Assembly: GCF_900109745.1 (NCBI RefSeq) | Contig: NZ_FOAV01000021.1 | Coordinates: 1-64,000, forward strand | From: Roseateles sp. YR242 | Lineage (GTDB): Bacteria > Pseudomonadota > Gammaproteobacteria > Burkholderiales > Burkholderiaceae_C | Length of the DNA stretch: 64,000 nucleotides | Direction of reading: 5' to 3' | Part shown: piece by piece, positions 1 through 8,065 of the stretch | How positions within the stretch are numbered: position 1 is the first letter of the stretch | Layout: every line of letters begins with the position of its first letter | Made by a program: the position numbers and the translations under genes | Notes under the pieces: generated by a model | The model's database searches: none | The model's input: the letters and a program-made list of their open reading frames with translations, nothing else | Told to the model about the DNA's origin: nothing

Positions 1-39
1 CCAGCGTTCAATCTGAGCCAGGATCAAACTCTACAGTTC
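1..39 (-). rRNA. rrs: 16S rRNA, 5' end only (partial)
   Basis: Read on the minus strand, these bases are the conserved start of bacterial 16S rRNA, including AGAGTTTGATCCTGGCTCAG and the following ATTGAACGCTGG. The gene runs out of the window at base 1, so only about 39 nt are present. The mature 5' end at about 39 is placed by comparison with the E. coli end, 7 nt before AGAGTTTGATC. The rest of the rRNA operon must lie to the left. Confidence 0.97.
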
Positions 40-167
40 GATCTTGATTACTCAACGGAATTGAACAAAGACTATTTTCATAGCTTCATTCTTTCTTCCG
101 TGAGCGTTGTTAGATTTAACCTTCTCAGGTTGCATCCGTCCAAACGCCCACGCTTATTGGCTGTAAA

Positions 168-180
168 TTTTTAAAGATCA
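168..180 (-). promoter_or_regulatory. boxA-like antitermination element in the rRNA leader
   Basis: On the minus strand this reads TGATCTTTAAAAA, close to the boxA core CTTTAA used by the Nus-factor rRNA antitermination complex. It lies between the promoter at 256-285 and the 16S start, where a leader boxA belongs. The flanking ATTTACAGCCAATAAGCGTG is typical of Burkholderiales 16S leaders as I remember them. Confidence 0.55.
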
Positions 181-255
181 TCGAAGCAGCTTTCGCCATC
201 TTCGTCGCACTGGCTGTCGTCGTTTTGTTAACGTCGTCAGCAGCGCAGAAGCGAG

Positions 256-285
256 ATTATGAATCATTCTTTTTGATTTCGTCAA
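256..285 (-). promoter_or_regulatory. rRNA operon promoter, proximal
   Basis: Minus strand: -35 TTGACG (280-285), an 18-nt spacer and -10 CATAAT (256-261), giving transcription from about 248 into the 16S leader. An AT-rich stretch (AAAAAATAATTT, about 297-309) directly upstream of the -35 looks like an UP element, as expected for a strong rRNA promoter. Confidence 0.75.
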
Positions 286-453
286 GCAGTCAGTGCAAAT
301 TATTTTTTACGCTGACTGCGAGAGATTCATCATCAAGACGCCTCACTCGCCACCGGCACTTGGAGTCTTAAACTACTCCGCCTTCCGGCGCCGCTACTGA
401 ACAGATTCTCAAGGAGTTCTTGAAGAAGTTCTTTATCAGCAGCGAAGCCCACG

Positions 454-483
454 ACTGTAGCACAGCATTTTTGGCCGAGACAA
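454..483 (-). promoter_or_regulatory. possible second, distal rRNA promoter
   Basis: Minus strand: -35-like TTGTCT (478-483), an 18-nt spacer and -10 TACAGT (454-459). It would start transcription near 447, about 200 nt upstream of the proximal promoter. No gene lies between here and the 16S gene, so if real it gives the rRNA operon tandem promoters. Apart from these elements, 286-453 shows nothing recognisable. Confidence 0.4.
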
Positions 484-579
484 CAACCCCAGTGAGAAGC
501 TGGCGATATTCGCCCTTTTCATGAAAGTTGCCGCAGTGCGATCGGAGGGCACCCGCGCCCTCGCCCGCCTTCCTCTCAG

Positions 580-603
580 AAAAAAGGCCCGCATCAGCGG
601 GCC
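580..603 (-). terminator. intrinsic terminator of the tctB-tctA transcript
   Basis: Stem GGCCCGC (597-603 on the minus strand), loop TGAT, stem GCGGGCC (586-592), then six T residues (585-580). It lies about 50 nt past the tctA stop and before the divergent-facing rRNA promoter region. Confidence 0.85.
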
Positions 604-649
604 TTGGTTCATGTGGGGTCCAGGCGCATGTCCTGAAATGCGCCAGGGA

Positions 650-2155
650 TCATTCTTCCTGGAACGCTTCCTCGCGCTTGTTCTTGATGGACGGCAGCAT
701 GACGATGACCACCATCAGTGCCGCCGCGATCAGCAGGCCGGCGGAAAGTGGGCGGGTCATGAAGGTCGCCCAGTCACCACGCGACAGCAGCAACGCTCGG
801 CGCAGGTTCTCTTCCATCATCGGGCCCAGGATGAAGCCCAGCAACAGCGGCGCAGGTTCGCAGCTCAGCTTGTAGAAGATGTAACCCACCACCGCAAACG
901 CGGCCGTCATGTACACGTCGAAGTTGTTGTTGTTCAGCGTGTAGGTGCCGATGCAGCAGAACACCACGATGGCTGGGAACAGGAAGCGGTAGGGCACGGT
1001 CAGCAGCTTGATCCAGATACCGATCAGCGGCAGGTTCAGGATCACCAGCATCAGGTTGCCGATCCACATGGAGGCGATCAGACCCCAGAACAGTTCCGGG
1101 TTGCTGGTCATCACTTGCGGGCCGGGCTGGATGCCCTTGATGGTCATCGCGCCCACCATCAGCGCCATCACCGCATTGGGCGGGATGCCCAGCGTCAGCA
1201 TCGGGATGAAGGAGGTCTGCGCGCCTGCGTTGTTGGCAGACTCCGGTCCGGCCACCCCCTGGATGGCGCCCTTGCCGAAGCGGCTCGGGTCCTTGGCGAC
1301 TTTCTTCTCCAGCGTATAGGCCGCAAAAGAGGCCAGCAGCGCGCCGCCGCCGGGCAGCACCCCCAGCACCGAGCCGAGCGCGGTCCCGCGCAGCACCGCC
1401 GGCCACGCGTCATGGAAGTCCTGCTTGGTCGGCCACAGGCCCTTCACGTCCTTGGTGAAGACCTCGCGATGCTCGGCCGGCTGGCCCAGATTCGCGATGA
1501 TCTCGCCAAAGCCGAAGATCCCCATGGCGATCACGACAAAGTTGATGCCGTCGGTCAGTTCCGGAATGTCGAACGAAAACCGCGGGGTGCCGGAGATCAC
1601 GTCCGTATTGACCTGCCCCAGCAGCAGCCCCAGCACAATCATGCCGATCGCCTTGAGCAGCGAGCCCGACGCCAGCACCACGGCGCCGATCAGCCCCAGC
1701 ACCATCAGCGAGAAATACTCGGCGGGCCCAAACTTGAAGGCCAGTTCCGTCAACGGCGGCGCAAAGGCCGCGATGATGATGGTGCCCACGCAGCCAGCGA
1801 AGAACGAGCCCAGGCCGGCAGCCGCCAGCGCGGAGCCCGCACGCCCTTGTCGGGCCATCTGGTAGCCATCGATGGCGGTCACCACCGACGACGATTCGCC
1901 TGGCACGTTGATCAGGATGGCGGTCGTGGAACCGCCGTATTGCGCGCCGTAGTAGATACCGGCCAGCATGATCAGGGCAGGCGTGGCATCCAGGGCATAG
2001 ATGGAGGGCAGCAGCATCGCGATGGTCGCGACCGGGCCCAGGCCCGGCAGCACGCCGATCAGCGTGCCCAGCACTGCGCCACCGAAGGCATACAGCAGGT
2101 TTTGAAGCGTGAGGGCCGTCTGGAAGCCCAGCATCAGGTTGTTCAGCAGATCCAT
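650..2155 (-). CDS. tctA: TctA-family tripartite tricarboxylate transporter, large permease subunit
   Basis: Large, roughly 12-helix membrane subunit of the tripartite tricarboxylate transporter (TTT) family, which imports carboxylates such as citrate together with TctB and a periplasmic TctC protein. The 501-aa length is typical. Family hallmarks visible are GVLPGLGPVATIAMLLP near the N-terminus and ESANNAGAQTSF followed by TLGIPPNAVMALMVGAM mid-protein. The ATG at 2155 is chosen because GAGGAG sits 6 nt upstream; a TTG 21 nt earlier is less likely. It follows tctB by 10 nt and ends in a terminator. No tctC gene is adjacent, so the substrate cannot be inferred. Confidence 0.95.
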   Translation of the reverse strand: MDLLNNLMLGFQTALTLQNLLYAFGGAVLGTLIGVLPGLGPVATIAMLLPSIYALDATPALIMLAGIYYGAQYGGSTTAILINVPGESSSVVTAIDGYQMARQGRAGSALAAAGLGSFFAGCVGTIIIAAFAPPLTELAFKFGPAEYFSLMVLGLIGAVVLASGSLLKAIGMIVLGLLLGQVNTDVISGTPRFSFDIPELTDGINFVVIAMGIFGFGEIIANLGQPAEHREVFTKDVKGLWPTKQDFHDAWPAVLRGTALGSVLGVLPGGGALLASFAAYTLEKKVAKDPSRFGKGAIQGVAGPESANNAGAQTSFIPMLTLGIPPNAVMALMVGAMTIKGIQPGPQVMTSNPELFWGLIASMWIGNLMLVILNLPLIGIWIKLLTVPYRFLFPAIVVFCCIGTYTLNNNNFDVYMTAAFAVVGYIFYKLSCEPAPLLLGFILGPMMEENLRRALLLSRGDWATFMTRPLSAGLLIAAALMVVIVMLPSIKNKREEAFQEE

Positions 2156-2165
2156 GTGGGGCTCC

Positions 2166-2633
2166 TCATGCGCCAAGGAAGGTTGGCCACACAGGGATCA
2201 CGAGACTCAATCCCCACACAAAAATGGCCCAGCTGCCCAGCGTGAGCACCACGCTGCTCAAGATGGCATCACGCCAGCTGAATTCGTCACTGGCCATGGA
2301 CGAGATGATGATCAGCAGCGGCAAGGTGATCGCCATGCCCAGCCGCGGCAGGGCCAGGCCGAAGATCACGATGGCGCCCACCACGATCAGCAGCGGCCGC
2401 CACGCGATGGAACCGATGGGCTGTCCGCCCTCCGATTCAATCGTGAGGGCCTTGAACAGTACCGCAGCGCCCAACAGCGCCAGCAGCACGCCCAGCCCGA
2501 ACGGGAAATAACCAGGCCCGGGGCGGGCCGAACTGCCAAAGCTGTAGTGGACCAGTGAACCCCACGCGAACGCGACGCCAACGACCACAAACAACAGCCC
2601 TGACCAGAAGTCGCGTTGACTCTTGATCTTCAT
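2166..2633 (-). CDS. tctB: TctB-family tripartite tricarboxylate transporter, small permease subunit
   Basis: Small membrane subunit of a TTT-family carboxylate importer, 155 aa with about four hydrophobic helices. The RDFWSGLLFVVVGVAFAWGS opening and the following PGPGYFPFGLGVLLALLG are typical of TctB (PF07331). The ATG at 2633 has AGAGG upstream; the frame is open further 5' but lacks family sequence there. It is the first gene of a two-gene unit with tctA, whose Shine-Dalgarno overlaps the end of this gene, suggesting coupled translation. Confidence 0.9.
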   Translation of the reverse strand: MKIKSQRDFWSGLLFVVVGVAFAWGSLVHYSFGSSARPGPGYFPFGLGVLLALLGAAVLFKALTIESEGGQPIGSIAWRPLLIVVGAIVIFGLALPRLGMAITLPLLIIISSMASDEFSWRDAILSSVVLTLGSWAIFVWGLSLVIPVWPTFLGA

Positions 2634-2760
2634 CGAGGGAACCTCTAGCGGCTTGAATTGCGGCGATTCTAGGGAGCGCGAAGGCGCCGCTCTCTGTGGT
2701 TTCCACGTAAACGACGTAAACCCCTGCCCGGGCATTCCCTCGGTCGTCAGGTGGGCGTTC

Positions 2761-4668
2761 TCACCCCTGGTTTTCCCATGTGGGTGTGCTGCGCAGCACC
2801 TCGTCCATCGTCGTCAGCCCTTCAGCCACCTTCATGGCCCCCCCCAATCGCAGGGGCCGCAGGCCTTCCTGCACCGCCTGCCGGCGCAGGGCTGTCGTGT
2901 CGGTATGCGGGTGCAAATGCTTGCGCACGGTGTCGGACAGCATCAACAGCTCATACAAGCCCGCACGCCCCCGGAACCCGGTGTTGCGGCAGTCCAGGCA
3001 GCCCACCGGCTTGTAGGGCTTGACTGCGCCGTTCAGGCGCCAGGGCTTGAGCATCTCGTTGAGCGTGTCGCGGGTGACGTCCGGATCTGGTGCCTTGCAC
3101 AACGGGCACAGGGTGCGAACCAGCCGCTGGGCCAGCACGCCGATCACGGTGGCGTCGATCAGATAGTTGGGCACACCCAGGTCGGTCAGCCGCGTGATGG
3201 CGGACACCGAGTCATTCGTGTGCAGAGTGGAGAACACCAGGTGGCCGGTCAGCGATGCCTGGATGGCCATCTCGGCCGTCTCCAGGTCGCGGATTTCCCC
3301 CACCATGATGATGTCTGGATCCTGGCGCATCAGCGCCCGCAGCCCTTCCGCGAAACCGAAGTCAATCGAGGCCAGCACCTGGGACTGGTTGAACGACGGC
3401 TCGATCATTTCGATCGGGTCCTCCACCGTGCAGACGTTCACCTCGTCCGTCGCCAGCCGCTTGAGCGTGGAATAGAGCGTGGAGGTCTTGCCGGAGCCGG
3501 TGGGCCCCGTGACCAGGATGATGCCGTGCGGCCGGGCCGTCAGGCGCGTCCAGCGTTCCGCGTCATGGCCGGAGAAGCCCAGTTGCGCCAGATCCTTCAC
3601 CGCCGTGTCGGGGTCGAAGATCCGCATCACCATCTTCTCGCCGAAGGCGGTCGGCAAGGTGGACAGGCGCATTTCCACCTCTTCGCCGGCGGGATTGCGC
3701 GTCTTGATCCGTCCGTCCAGCGGACGGCGCTTCTCCACCACGTCCATGCGGCCCAGCAACTTGATCCGGGCGGTCATCGCCCCCATCACGGAGGGCGGCA
3801 ACTGATAGACGGTGTGAAGCACCCCGTCGATGCGGAAGCGGATGGCCCCCATGTCGCGGCGCGGCTCCAGGTGGATATCCGAAGCCCGCTGGTCAAAGGC
3901 GTACTGCCACAGCCAATCCACCACCTGCACCACGCCCTGGTCGTTGGCATCCAGCTGCTTGTTGCTGCGCCCCAGCTCCACCAGTTGCTCGAAGCTGGCG
4001 GTCTGGCCCACCTCGCCGGTCTTGGACGCTGCCCGCACCGAGCGGGCCAGGGTGAAGAATTCGGTGGTGAAGCGACTGATTTCCTGCGGATTGGCCAGCA
4101 CCAGTTTCACCCGCTTGCGGGTGTGCGATTCGATCTGCGGCACCCAGGCGATGTCCAGCGGCTCGGCGGTGGCCACCGTCACCTCGGTCAGCGCCACCTG
4201 AATCGGCAGGCAGCGTCGCGCCTCCGCGTAGTTGGCCGACATCACGTCCGCCACGCGGCCCACATCCACCTTGAGCGGATCGATCCGCATGTAGGGCATC
4301 TTCAGATGGCCGGCCAGCCACTCGGTGATGGCCTCCACGTCCAGCGGGCGGCCGGAGTCCTTGCGGGTGAGGCCGGCATTGCCCAGGCGCACCAGCGGAT
4401 GCAGACCGCTGTGGCCAGCGGCGAAGCGGGTCAGGGTCTGCTGGCCCAACGCGGCGTCGATCACGCCGTCCTCCATCATCCAGTTCAGCAGCGTGCGCCA
4501 CTCCAGCTTGCCCCCGTTGGCCGCATCGCCGGACTTGGCCGCACTGGCCGCCTCGGATCCCTTGCGGGCGGTGGGGGCCTGGCCGCTCTGGACGGTTTGG
4601 CCGCTTTGAGCGGCGCCGCCAACCTGGCTGTTTTGGCCCGTCAGGCCATTGGAGCTCGATGTCTTCAT
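2761..4668 (-). CDS. GspE/PulE/PilB-type secretion ATPase, orphan
   Basis: Hexameric ATPase of the type II secretion / type IV pilus superfamily, 635 aa. An MshEN-like N-terminal domain occupies roughly residues 60-220. It is followed by a Walker A site (GPTGSGKTSTLYS), an Asp-rich Walker B region (MVGEIRDLETAEMAIQAS) and the His box (FSTLHTNDS). A zinc-binding tetracysteine module (CPLC about 50 residues before CLDC) favours GspE/PilB over retraction ATPases such as PilT. The first ~45 residues are Ser/Gly/Gln-rich. It starts 4 nt after the spermidine-synthase-like gene. No other secretion or pilus gene is nearby, so its machine is unknown. Confidence 0.92.
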   Translation of the reverse strand: MKTSSSNGLTGQNSQVGGAAQSGQTVQSGQAPTARKGSEAASAAKSGDAANGGKLEWRTLLNWMMEDGVIDAALGQQTLTRFAAGHSGLHPLVRLGNAGLTRKDSGRPLDVEAITEWLAGHLKMPYMRIDPLKVDVGRVADVMSANYAEARRCLPIQVALTEVTVATAEPLDIAWVPQIESHTRKRVKLVLANPQEISRFTTEFFTLARSVRAASKTGEVGQTASFEQLVELGRSNKQLDANDQGVVQVVDWLWQYAFDQRASDIHLEPRRDMGAIRFRIDGVLHTVYQLPPSVMGAMTARIKLLGRMDVVEKRRPLDGRIKTRNPAGEEVEMRLSTLPTAFGEKMVMRIFDPDTAVKDLAQLGFSGHDAERWTRLTARPHGIILVTGPTGSGKTSTLYSTLKRLATDEVNVCTVEDPIEMIEPSFNQSQVLASIDFGFAEGLRALMRQDPDIIMVGEIRDLETAEMAIQASLTGHLVFSTLHTNDSVSAITRLTDLGVPNYLIDATVIGVLAQRLVRTLCPLCKAPDPDVTRDTLNEMLKPWRLNGAVKPYKPVGCLDCRNTGFRGRAGLYELLMLSDTVRKHLHPHTDTTALRRQAVQEGLRPLRLGGAMKVAEGLTTMDEVLRSTPTWENQG

Positions 4669-4672
4669 AAGC

Positions 4673-5464
4673 TCAATCGCGGATCTGGTTGATGATGTTC
4701 ATCGGCAAGGGGCGCACCAACTTCAGCCATTTTCTTGCGGGCAGCTCGAATCGGTCCTCGATCAGGGCCGCCCGGCGCTCCAATTCCTCCCGGTCCGGCA
4801 CCTGCACGCCGCGCGCCGCGACCACCACCGTGTTGCCTTCACGCGTGGGCGACAGATGCCACACCTGGTCCGACCCGAAGGCCATGGCGATACGCGCCGC
4901 ACTGCGGGCGAAGCTGGCGCTGCGGCCAAACAGGTTGACCGTCATCAGCCCGCCATCGGCCAGCACGTTCCGGCAGTCGTTGTAGAACTGCTGGTCGTCC
5001 AGCACCGGGGCGGCGGCCTCATGGTCGTAGAGGTCCACATTCAGCACCTGTGCCGTACCCCAGTGAGCGGCGTCGGCCACCCACTGCCCGGCATCCTCGT
5101 TCAGCACCTGGAAGCGGTCGTCATCGTCCGGCAGGTGGAACCAGTGGCGGCAGGCGCTGATCACGGTCGGGTTGATCTCCACGGCCGTGGTCTTCATCTT
5201 GAGCTGGCGCCGGCTGAAACGGCTCAGCGCACCGGCGCCCAGCCCCAGTTGCACCGCCCTGCCCGCAGTCACCTCGGCAAACTCACGCCAGAGCATCCAC
5301 ACCATCATCCGCTGGATATATTCAAGTTCCAGCCGGTCGGGCTTTTTCACCCGCATGGCGCCCTGCACCCAGATCGAATCCAGGTGCAGGTAGCGGACCC
5401 CGTCGAATTCGCTCAGCGTGGCCTCGACCCAACTTGTCTTGTTCTTGTCCCGCTTGTTGCCCAC
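4673..5464 (-). CDS. spermidine-synthase-like methyltransferase-fold protein
   Basis: About 263 aa with a polyamine-synthase-type Rossmann fold. It has the AdoMet/dcAdoMet glycine motif (QLGLGAGALSRF), an acidic residue ending strand 2 (TAVEINPTVISACR) and the LNVDLYDHEA segment equivalent to the active-site DxxD loop. Because that loop reads DLYDHE, aminopropyl transfer is plausible but unproven; many such proteins are uncharacterised. The frame is open well upstream, but that part overlaps the preceding gene. GTG 5464 is my start; the frame offers no better candidate after the upstream stop, and the exact start is uncertain. It lies just upstream of the orphan GspE gene, same strand. Confidence 0.75.
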   Translation of the reverse strand: MGNKRDKNKTSWVEATLSEFDGVRYLHLDSIWVQGAMRVKKPDRLELEYIQRMMVWMLWREFAEVTAGRAVQLGLGAGALSRFSRRQLKMKTTAVEINPTVISACRHWFHLPDDDDRFQVLNEDAGQWVADAAHWGTAQVLNVDLYDHEAAAPVLDDQQFYNDCRNVLADGGLMTVNLFGRSASFARSAARIAMAFGSDQVWHLSPTREGNTVVVAARGVQVPDREELERRAALIEDRFELPARKWLKLVRPLPMNIINQIRD

Positions 5465-5519
5465 TGCGCCGTCCCGATGAGGTTTACTGCCGATGATCGC
5501 CGGATGACCGCTGATTGCG

Positions 5520-6155
5520 TCAACCTTGACTTGCAGGCGGCTCGCCTGGCCCCGCCAGGGCCCGCCACGCCTGCAACTTCTGATCGTAGGGCATCGTGTG
5601 GGCGGGGCTGGAAGACGGAAGCACGAGAACGCGGTAAAGCTTTGCAAGCAGGCCCACTGGCTGTTGTTGGTCTTGGTGGGCCTGCTGTGGGCCTTGTTGG
5701 TGCGCCTGCAGTGAACCTTGCTGCTGAAGCTGCTGGAGCTGTCGCAAGCCCAGCCGGCCGGCCGTGCCGCCATTGAAGGCGATCACCTCCAGCGCCGGCA
5801 GCGCCTGCAGCAGCCGGCCCAGGTCACTGGCGGCGGGGCGGCGAATGGCGCTGTCCAGGCTGCCCTGTCGTTCGGTCTCGGTGATCACGTCCCACAGCGC
5901 GATGCGATGGTGCCGCAGTGCCGCGAGGCGCTCCTCATAGGGCAGGCCGGCCAGCGCGATCCCTTTCACGTCCCCCAGCAGCCGCCAGAACTGGTTGCGG
6001 GGATGGCCGTAATACTGCTGGATCTTCAGGGAGGCCAGCCCGGGGAAGCTGCCCAGCAGCAGCCAGCGCGCGTCCGGGGCGTAAACCGGCGCCAGCCCTT
6101 GCCACCGGAGCGGCGGCACCGGGAGGCCGGGCGTGGCCGGATCGACCTTGCTCAC
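5520..6155 (-). CDS. DNA-deoxyinosine glycosylase (uracil-DNA glycosylase superfamily)
   Basis: A 211-aa member of the UDG superfamily branch that removes hypoxanthine from deaminated adenine in DNA. The motifs are GSFPG (residues 35-39), YYGHPRNQFW (48-57) and LPSSSPAH (179-186). The GTG start overlaps the tatD stop by 4 nt (GTGA), so translation is probably coupled. Residues 139-166 are a Gln-rich low-complexity insert not expected in the family, lying between the core and the last motif. The family assignment is confident; activity with the insert is untested. Confidence 0.85.
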   Translation of the reverse strand: MSKVDPATPGLPVPPLRWQGLAPVYAPDARWLLLGSFPGLASLKIQQYYGHPRNQFWRLLGDVKGIALAGLPYEERLAALRHHRIALWDVITETERQGSLDSAIRRPAASDLGRLLQALPALEVIAFNGGTAGRLGLRQLQQLQQQGSLQAHQQGPQQAHQDQQQPVGLLAKLYRVLVLPSSSPAHTMPYDQKLQAWRALAGPGEPPASQG

Positions 6156-7033
6156 AGCGCGCCAGCGGCGCCGCCGTGCCCCACAGCCGCGTCGTCCTGG
6201 CTCGCGGCCGTGTGATCGTGCCCCAGCGCCTTCAGACGCGGCAAGGCCGCCTGCGCATTGGCGCGGGTGATGCGGGCCGCCTCCTCAACCGTCCAGCCGC
6301 GCAGTGTCGCCAGGGTGGCCCCGATGCGCGGCAGCTCCGCCGGCTCGTTGCGCATGGACGCACCAGCCGCCCGCTCCTGCGCCGTCTTGTAGAGCCACTG
6401 CGGAGGAATATCCGGCGCATCCGTCTCGGTCACCAGCGCCTCGGCAGGCAACTCGGCGGCCAGGCGGCGGATCTGCAACGAGCGCTCGAAGGTGACGGTT
6501 CCGCCAAATCCCAGCTTGAAACCCAGCGCCAGGAAGGCATCGGCTTGCTGCCGGCTGCCATTGAATGCGTGCCCGATGCCGCCCGTGGTCAGCCCCACGC
6601 GCCGCAGCCCCCCCAGCAACTGGTCCGCACTGCGCCGCACATGCAGGATCACCGGCAGCTCATGGCGCCGCGCCAGCTTGATCTGTTCCAGATAGAAGTG
6701 CTGCTGGCGCGCCGGGTCCAGGGACTTCACGAAGAAATCCAGCCCGATCTCCCCGATCGCCACCAGCCTGGGGTCGTCCCGGTGCGCCGTGAGCGCCTGG
6801 TCCAGCGCCACCAGGTCCTCCTGCGAGGCCTGCATCACATACAGGGGATGGATGCCCAGCGCATAGGCAAAGCCATGTTCATGCGCCAGGGCCCGCACGG
6901 TGTCGAAGTTCTGCACCGACACGGCGGGAATCACCACCTGGTTCACCCCGGCCGCACGGGCGCGTGTCACCACGGCGGCGCGGTCGTCGTCAAACTCCCC
7001 CGCGTCCAGGTGGCAATGGGTGTCTATCCACAT
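6152..7033 (-). CDS. tatD: TatD-family metal-dependent hydrolase / DNase
   Basis: Amidohydrolase-like TIM barrel of the TatD family, a cytoplasmic metal-dependent nuclease linked to 3'-5' exonuclease activity and DNA repair. Length is 293 aa. Metal ligands are visible: the N-terminal DTHCHLD, the GEIGLDFF strand, ILHVRRS, GHAFNGS and a late TETDAP motif. The C-terminal ~25 residues (GHDHTAASQDD onward) extend past the family end. Its stop overlaps the start of the deoxyinosine glycosylase gene, which agrees with a shared DNA repair role, though that is inference. Confidence 0.93.
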   Translation of the reverse strand: MWIDTHCHLDAGEFDDDRAAVVTRARAAGVNQVVIPAVSVQNFDTVRALAHEHGFAYALGIHPLYVMQASQEDLVALDQALTAHRDDPRLVAIGEIGLDFFVKSLDPARQQHFYLEQIKLARRHELPVILHVRRSADQLLGGLRRVGLTTGGIGHAFNGSRQQADAFLALGFKLGFGGTVTFERSLQIRRLAAELPAEALVTETDAPDIPPQWLYKTAQERAAGASMRNEPAELPRIGATLATLRGWTVEEAARITRANAQAALPRLKALGHDHTAASQDDAAVGHGGAAGAL

Positions 7034-7057
7034 AGATCGGCCGCCTGAACCCGCAGC

Positions 7058-7960
7058 TCAGCGGAATACCACCGTCCGATGGCCGTTGAGCAGCACCCGG
7101 TGCTCCGCATGCCACTGGATGGCACGCGCCAGGGTGACGCACTCCACATCGCGGCCGATAGCGACCAACTGGTCCGGTGTCATGCTGTGATCGATGCGGG
7201 CCACGTCCTGTTCGATGATCGGGCCTTCGTCCAGATCGGACGTCACATAGTGCGCCGTGGCCCCGATCAGCTTCACGCCCCGCTCATGCGCCTGGTGATA
7301 AGGCCGTGCGCCCTTGAAGCTGGGCAGGAAGCTGTGATGGATGTTGATGGCACGCCCTTCCAGGTAGCGGCACATCTGCGGCGACAGGATCTGCATGTAA
7401 CGCGCCAGCACCACCAGGTCGATCTGCTGCTCCTCGATCACCTCCTGGATACGGCGCTCCTGCGCCAGCTTCTGCTCCTCGGTGGCTTGCAGCAGCGGGA
7501 AGTGGTGGAACGGGATGTTGTGCGAGGCTGCCAGCTGATAAAAATCCCGGTGGTTGGAGACGATGGCAGGGATCTCGATGGCCAGATGCCCGGTCTGCAC
7601 CCGGAAAAGCAGGTCGTTCAGGCAATGCCCCAGCTTGGAGACCAGCAGCAGCACGCGGGTCTTGCGCTGGGTGTCCACCAGCTCCCAGTCCATGCTGAGG
7701 CGTTCGGCCAGCGGGGTGAAGGCGGCGCGCAGGGTCTCGACCGCGCGGGGCTCCGCGCATTCGAACTCGATGCGCATGAAGAAGCGGTGATGGTCCGCGT
7801 CCCCGTGCTGGGCCGAGGTCAGGATGTTGCCCCCCTGGGCCAGCAGCTCGCCGGTCACGGCGTGCACGATGCCGGCCTGATCCGGGCAACTCAGCTTGAG
7901 AATGAACCGGCGGGAAGCCGCCGCAGTGGCGGGAGAAGAGGAAGCGGTGCGGGACGTCAT
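7058..7960 (-). CDS. purU: formyltetrahydrofolate deformylase
   Basis: Hydrolyses 10-formyl-THF to THF and formate, balancing one-carbon pools and supplying formate for purine synthesis. The 300-aa protein has an N-terminal ACT domain (roughly residues 14-85, starting ILKLSCPDQAGIVHAVT) and a C-terminal formyltransferase domain. The active-site segments are NIHHSFLPSFKGARPYHQA and LDEGPIIEQD, and it ends with the characteristic LNGHRTVVF. Two ATGs (7972 and 7960) are possible and neither has a clear Shine-Dalgarno. The ~15 residues before the ACT domain are Ser/Ala-rich and probably unstructured. Confidence 0.95.
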   Translation of the reverse strand: MTSRTASSSPATAAASRRFILKLSCPDQAGIVHAVTGELLAQGGNILTSAQHGDADHHRFFMRIEFECAEPRAVETLRAAFTPLAERLSMDWELVDTQRKTRVLLLVSKLGHCLNDLLFRVQTGHLAIEIPAIVSNHRDFYQLAASHNIPFHHFPLLQATEEQKLAQERRIQEVIEEQQIDLVVLARYMQILSPQMCRYLEGRAINIHHSFLPSFKGARPYHQAHERGVKLIGATAHYVTSDLDEGPIIEQDVARIDHSMTPDQLVAIGRDVECVTLARAIQWHAEHRVLLNGHRTVVFR

Positions 7961-8065
7961 GATGGGACCCATCGTAATTCACGGGCCGGCCCGGTGCGGC
8001 TGGCGCCCCATCGATCCACCTCGCCATCGGTGAAGCGAGGCTGGCCCGTCGGTGAACGCTGGCCG

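Noticed and set aside
521-4692. Long open frames opposite tctBA and the GspE-type gene (over 500 codons each), and similar ones opposite most other genes
   Set aside because: They are His/Gln/Arg-rich antisense frames typical of high-GC DNA, without start signals, known domains or sensible codon use, and they oppose well-supported genes.
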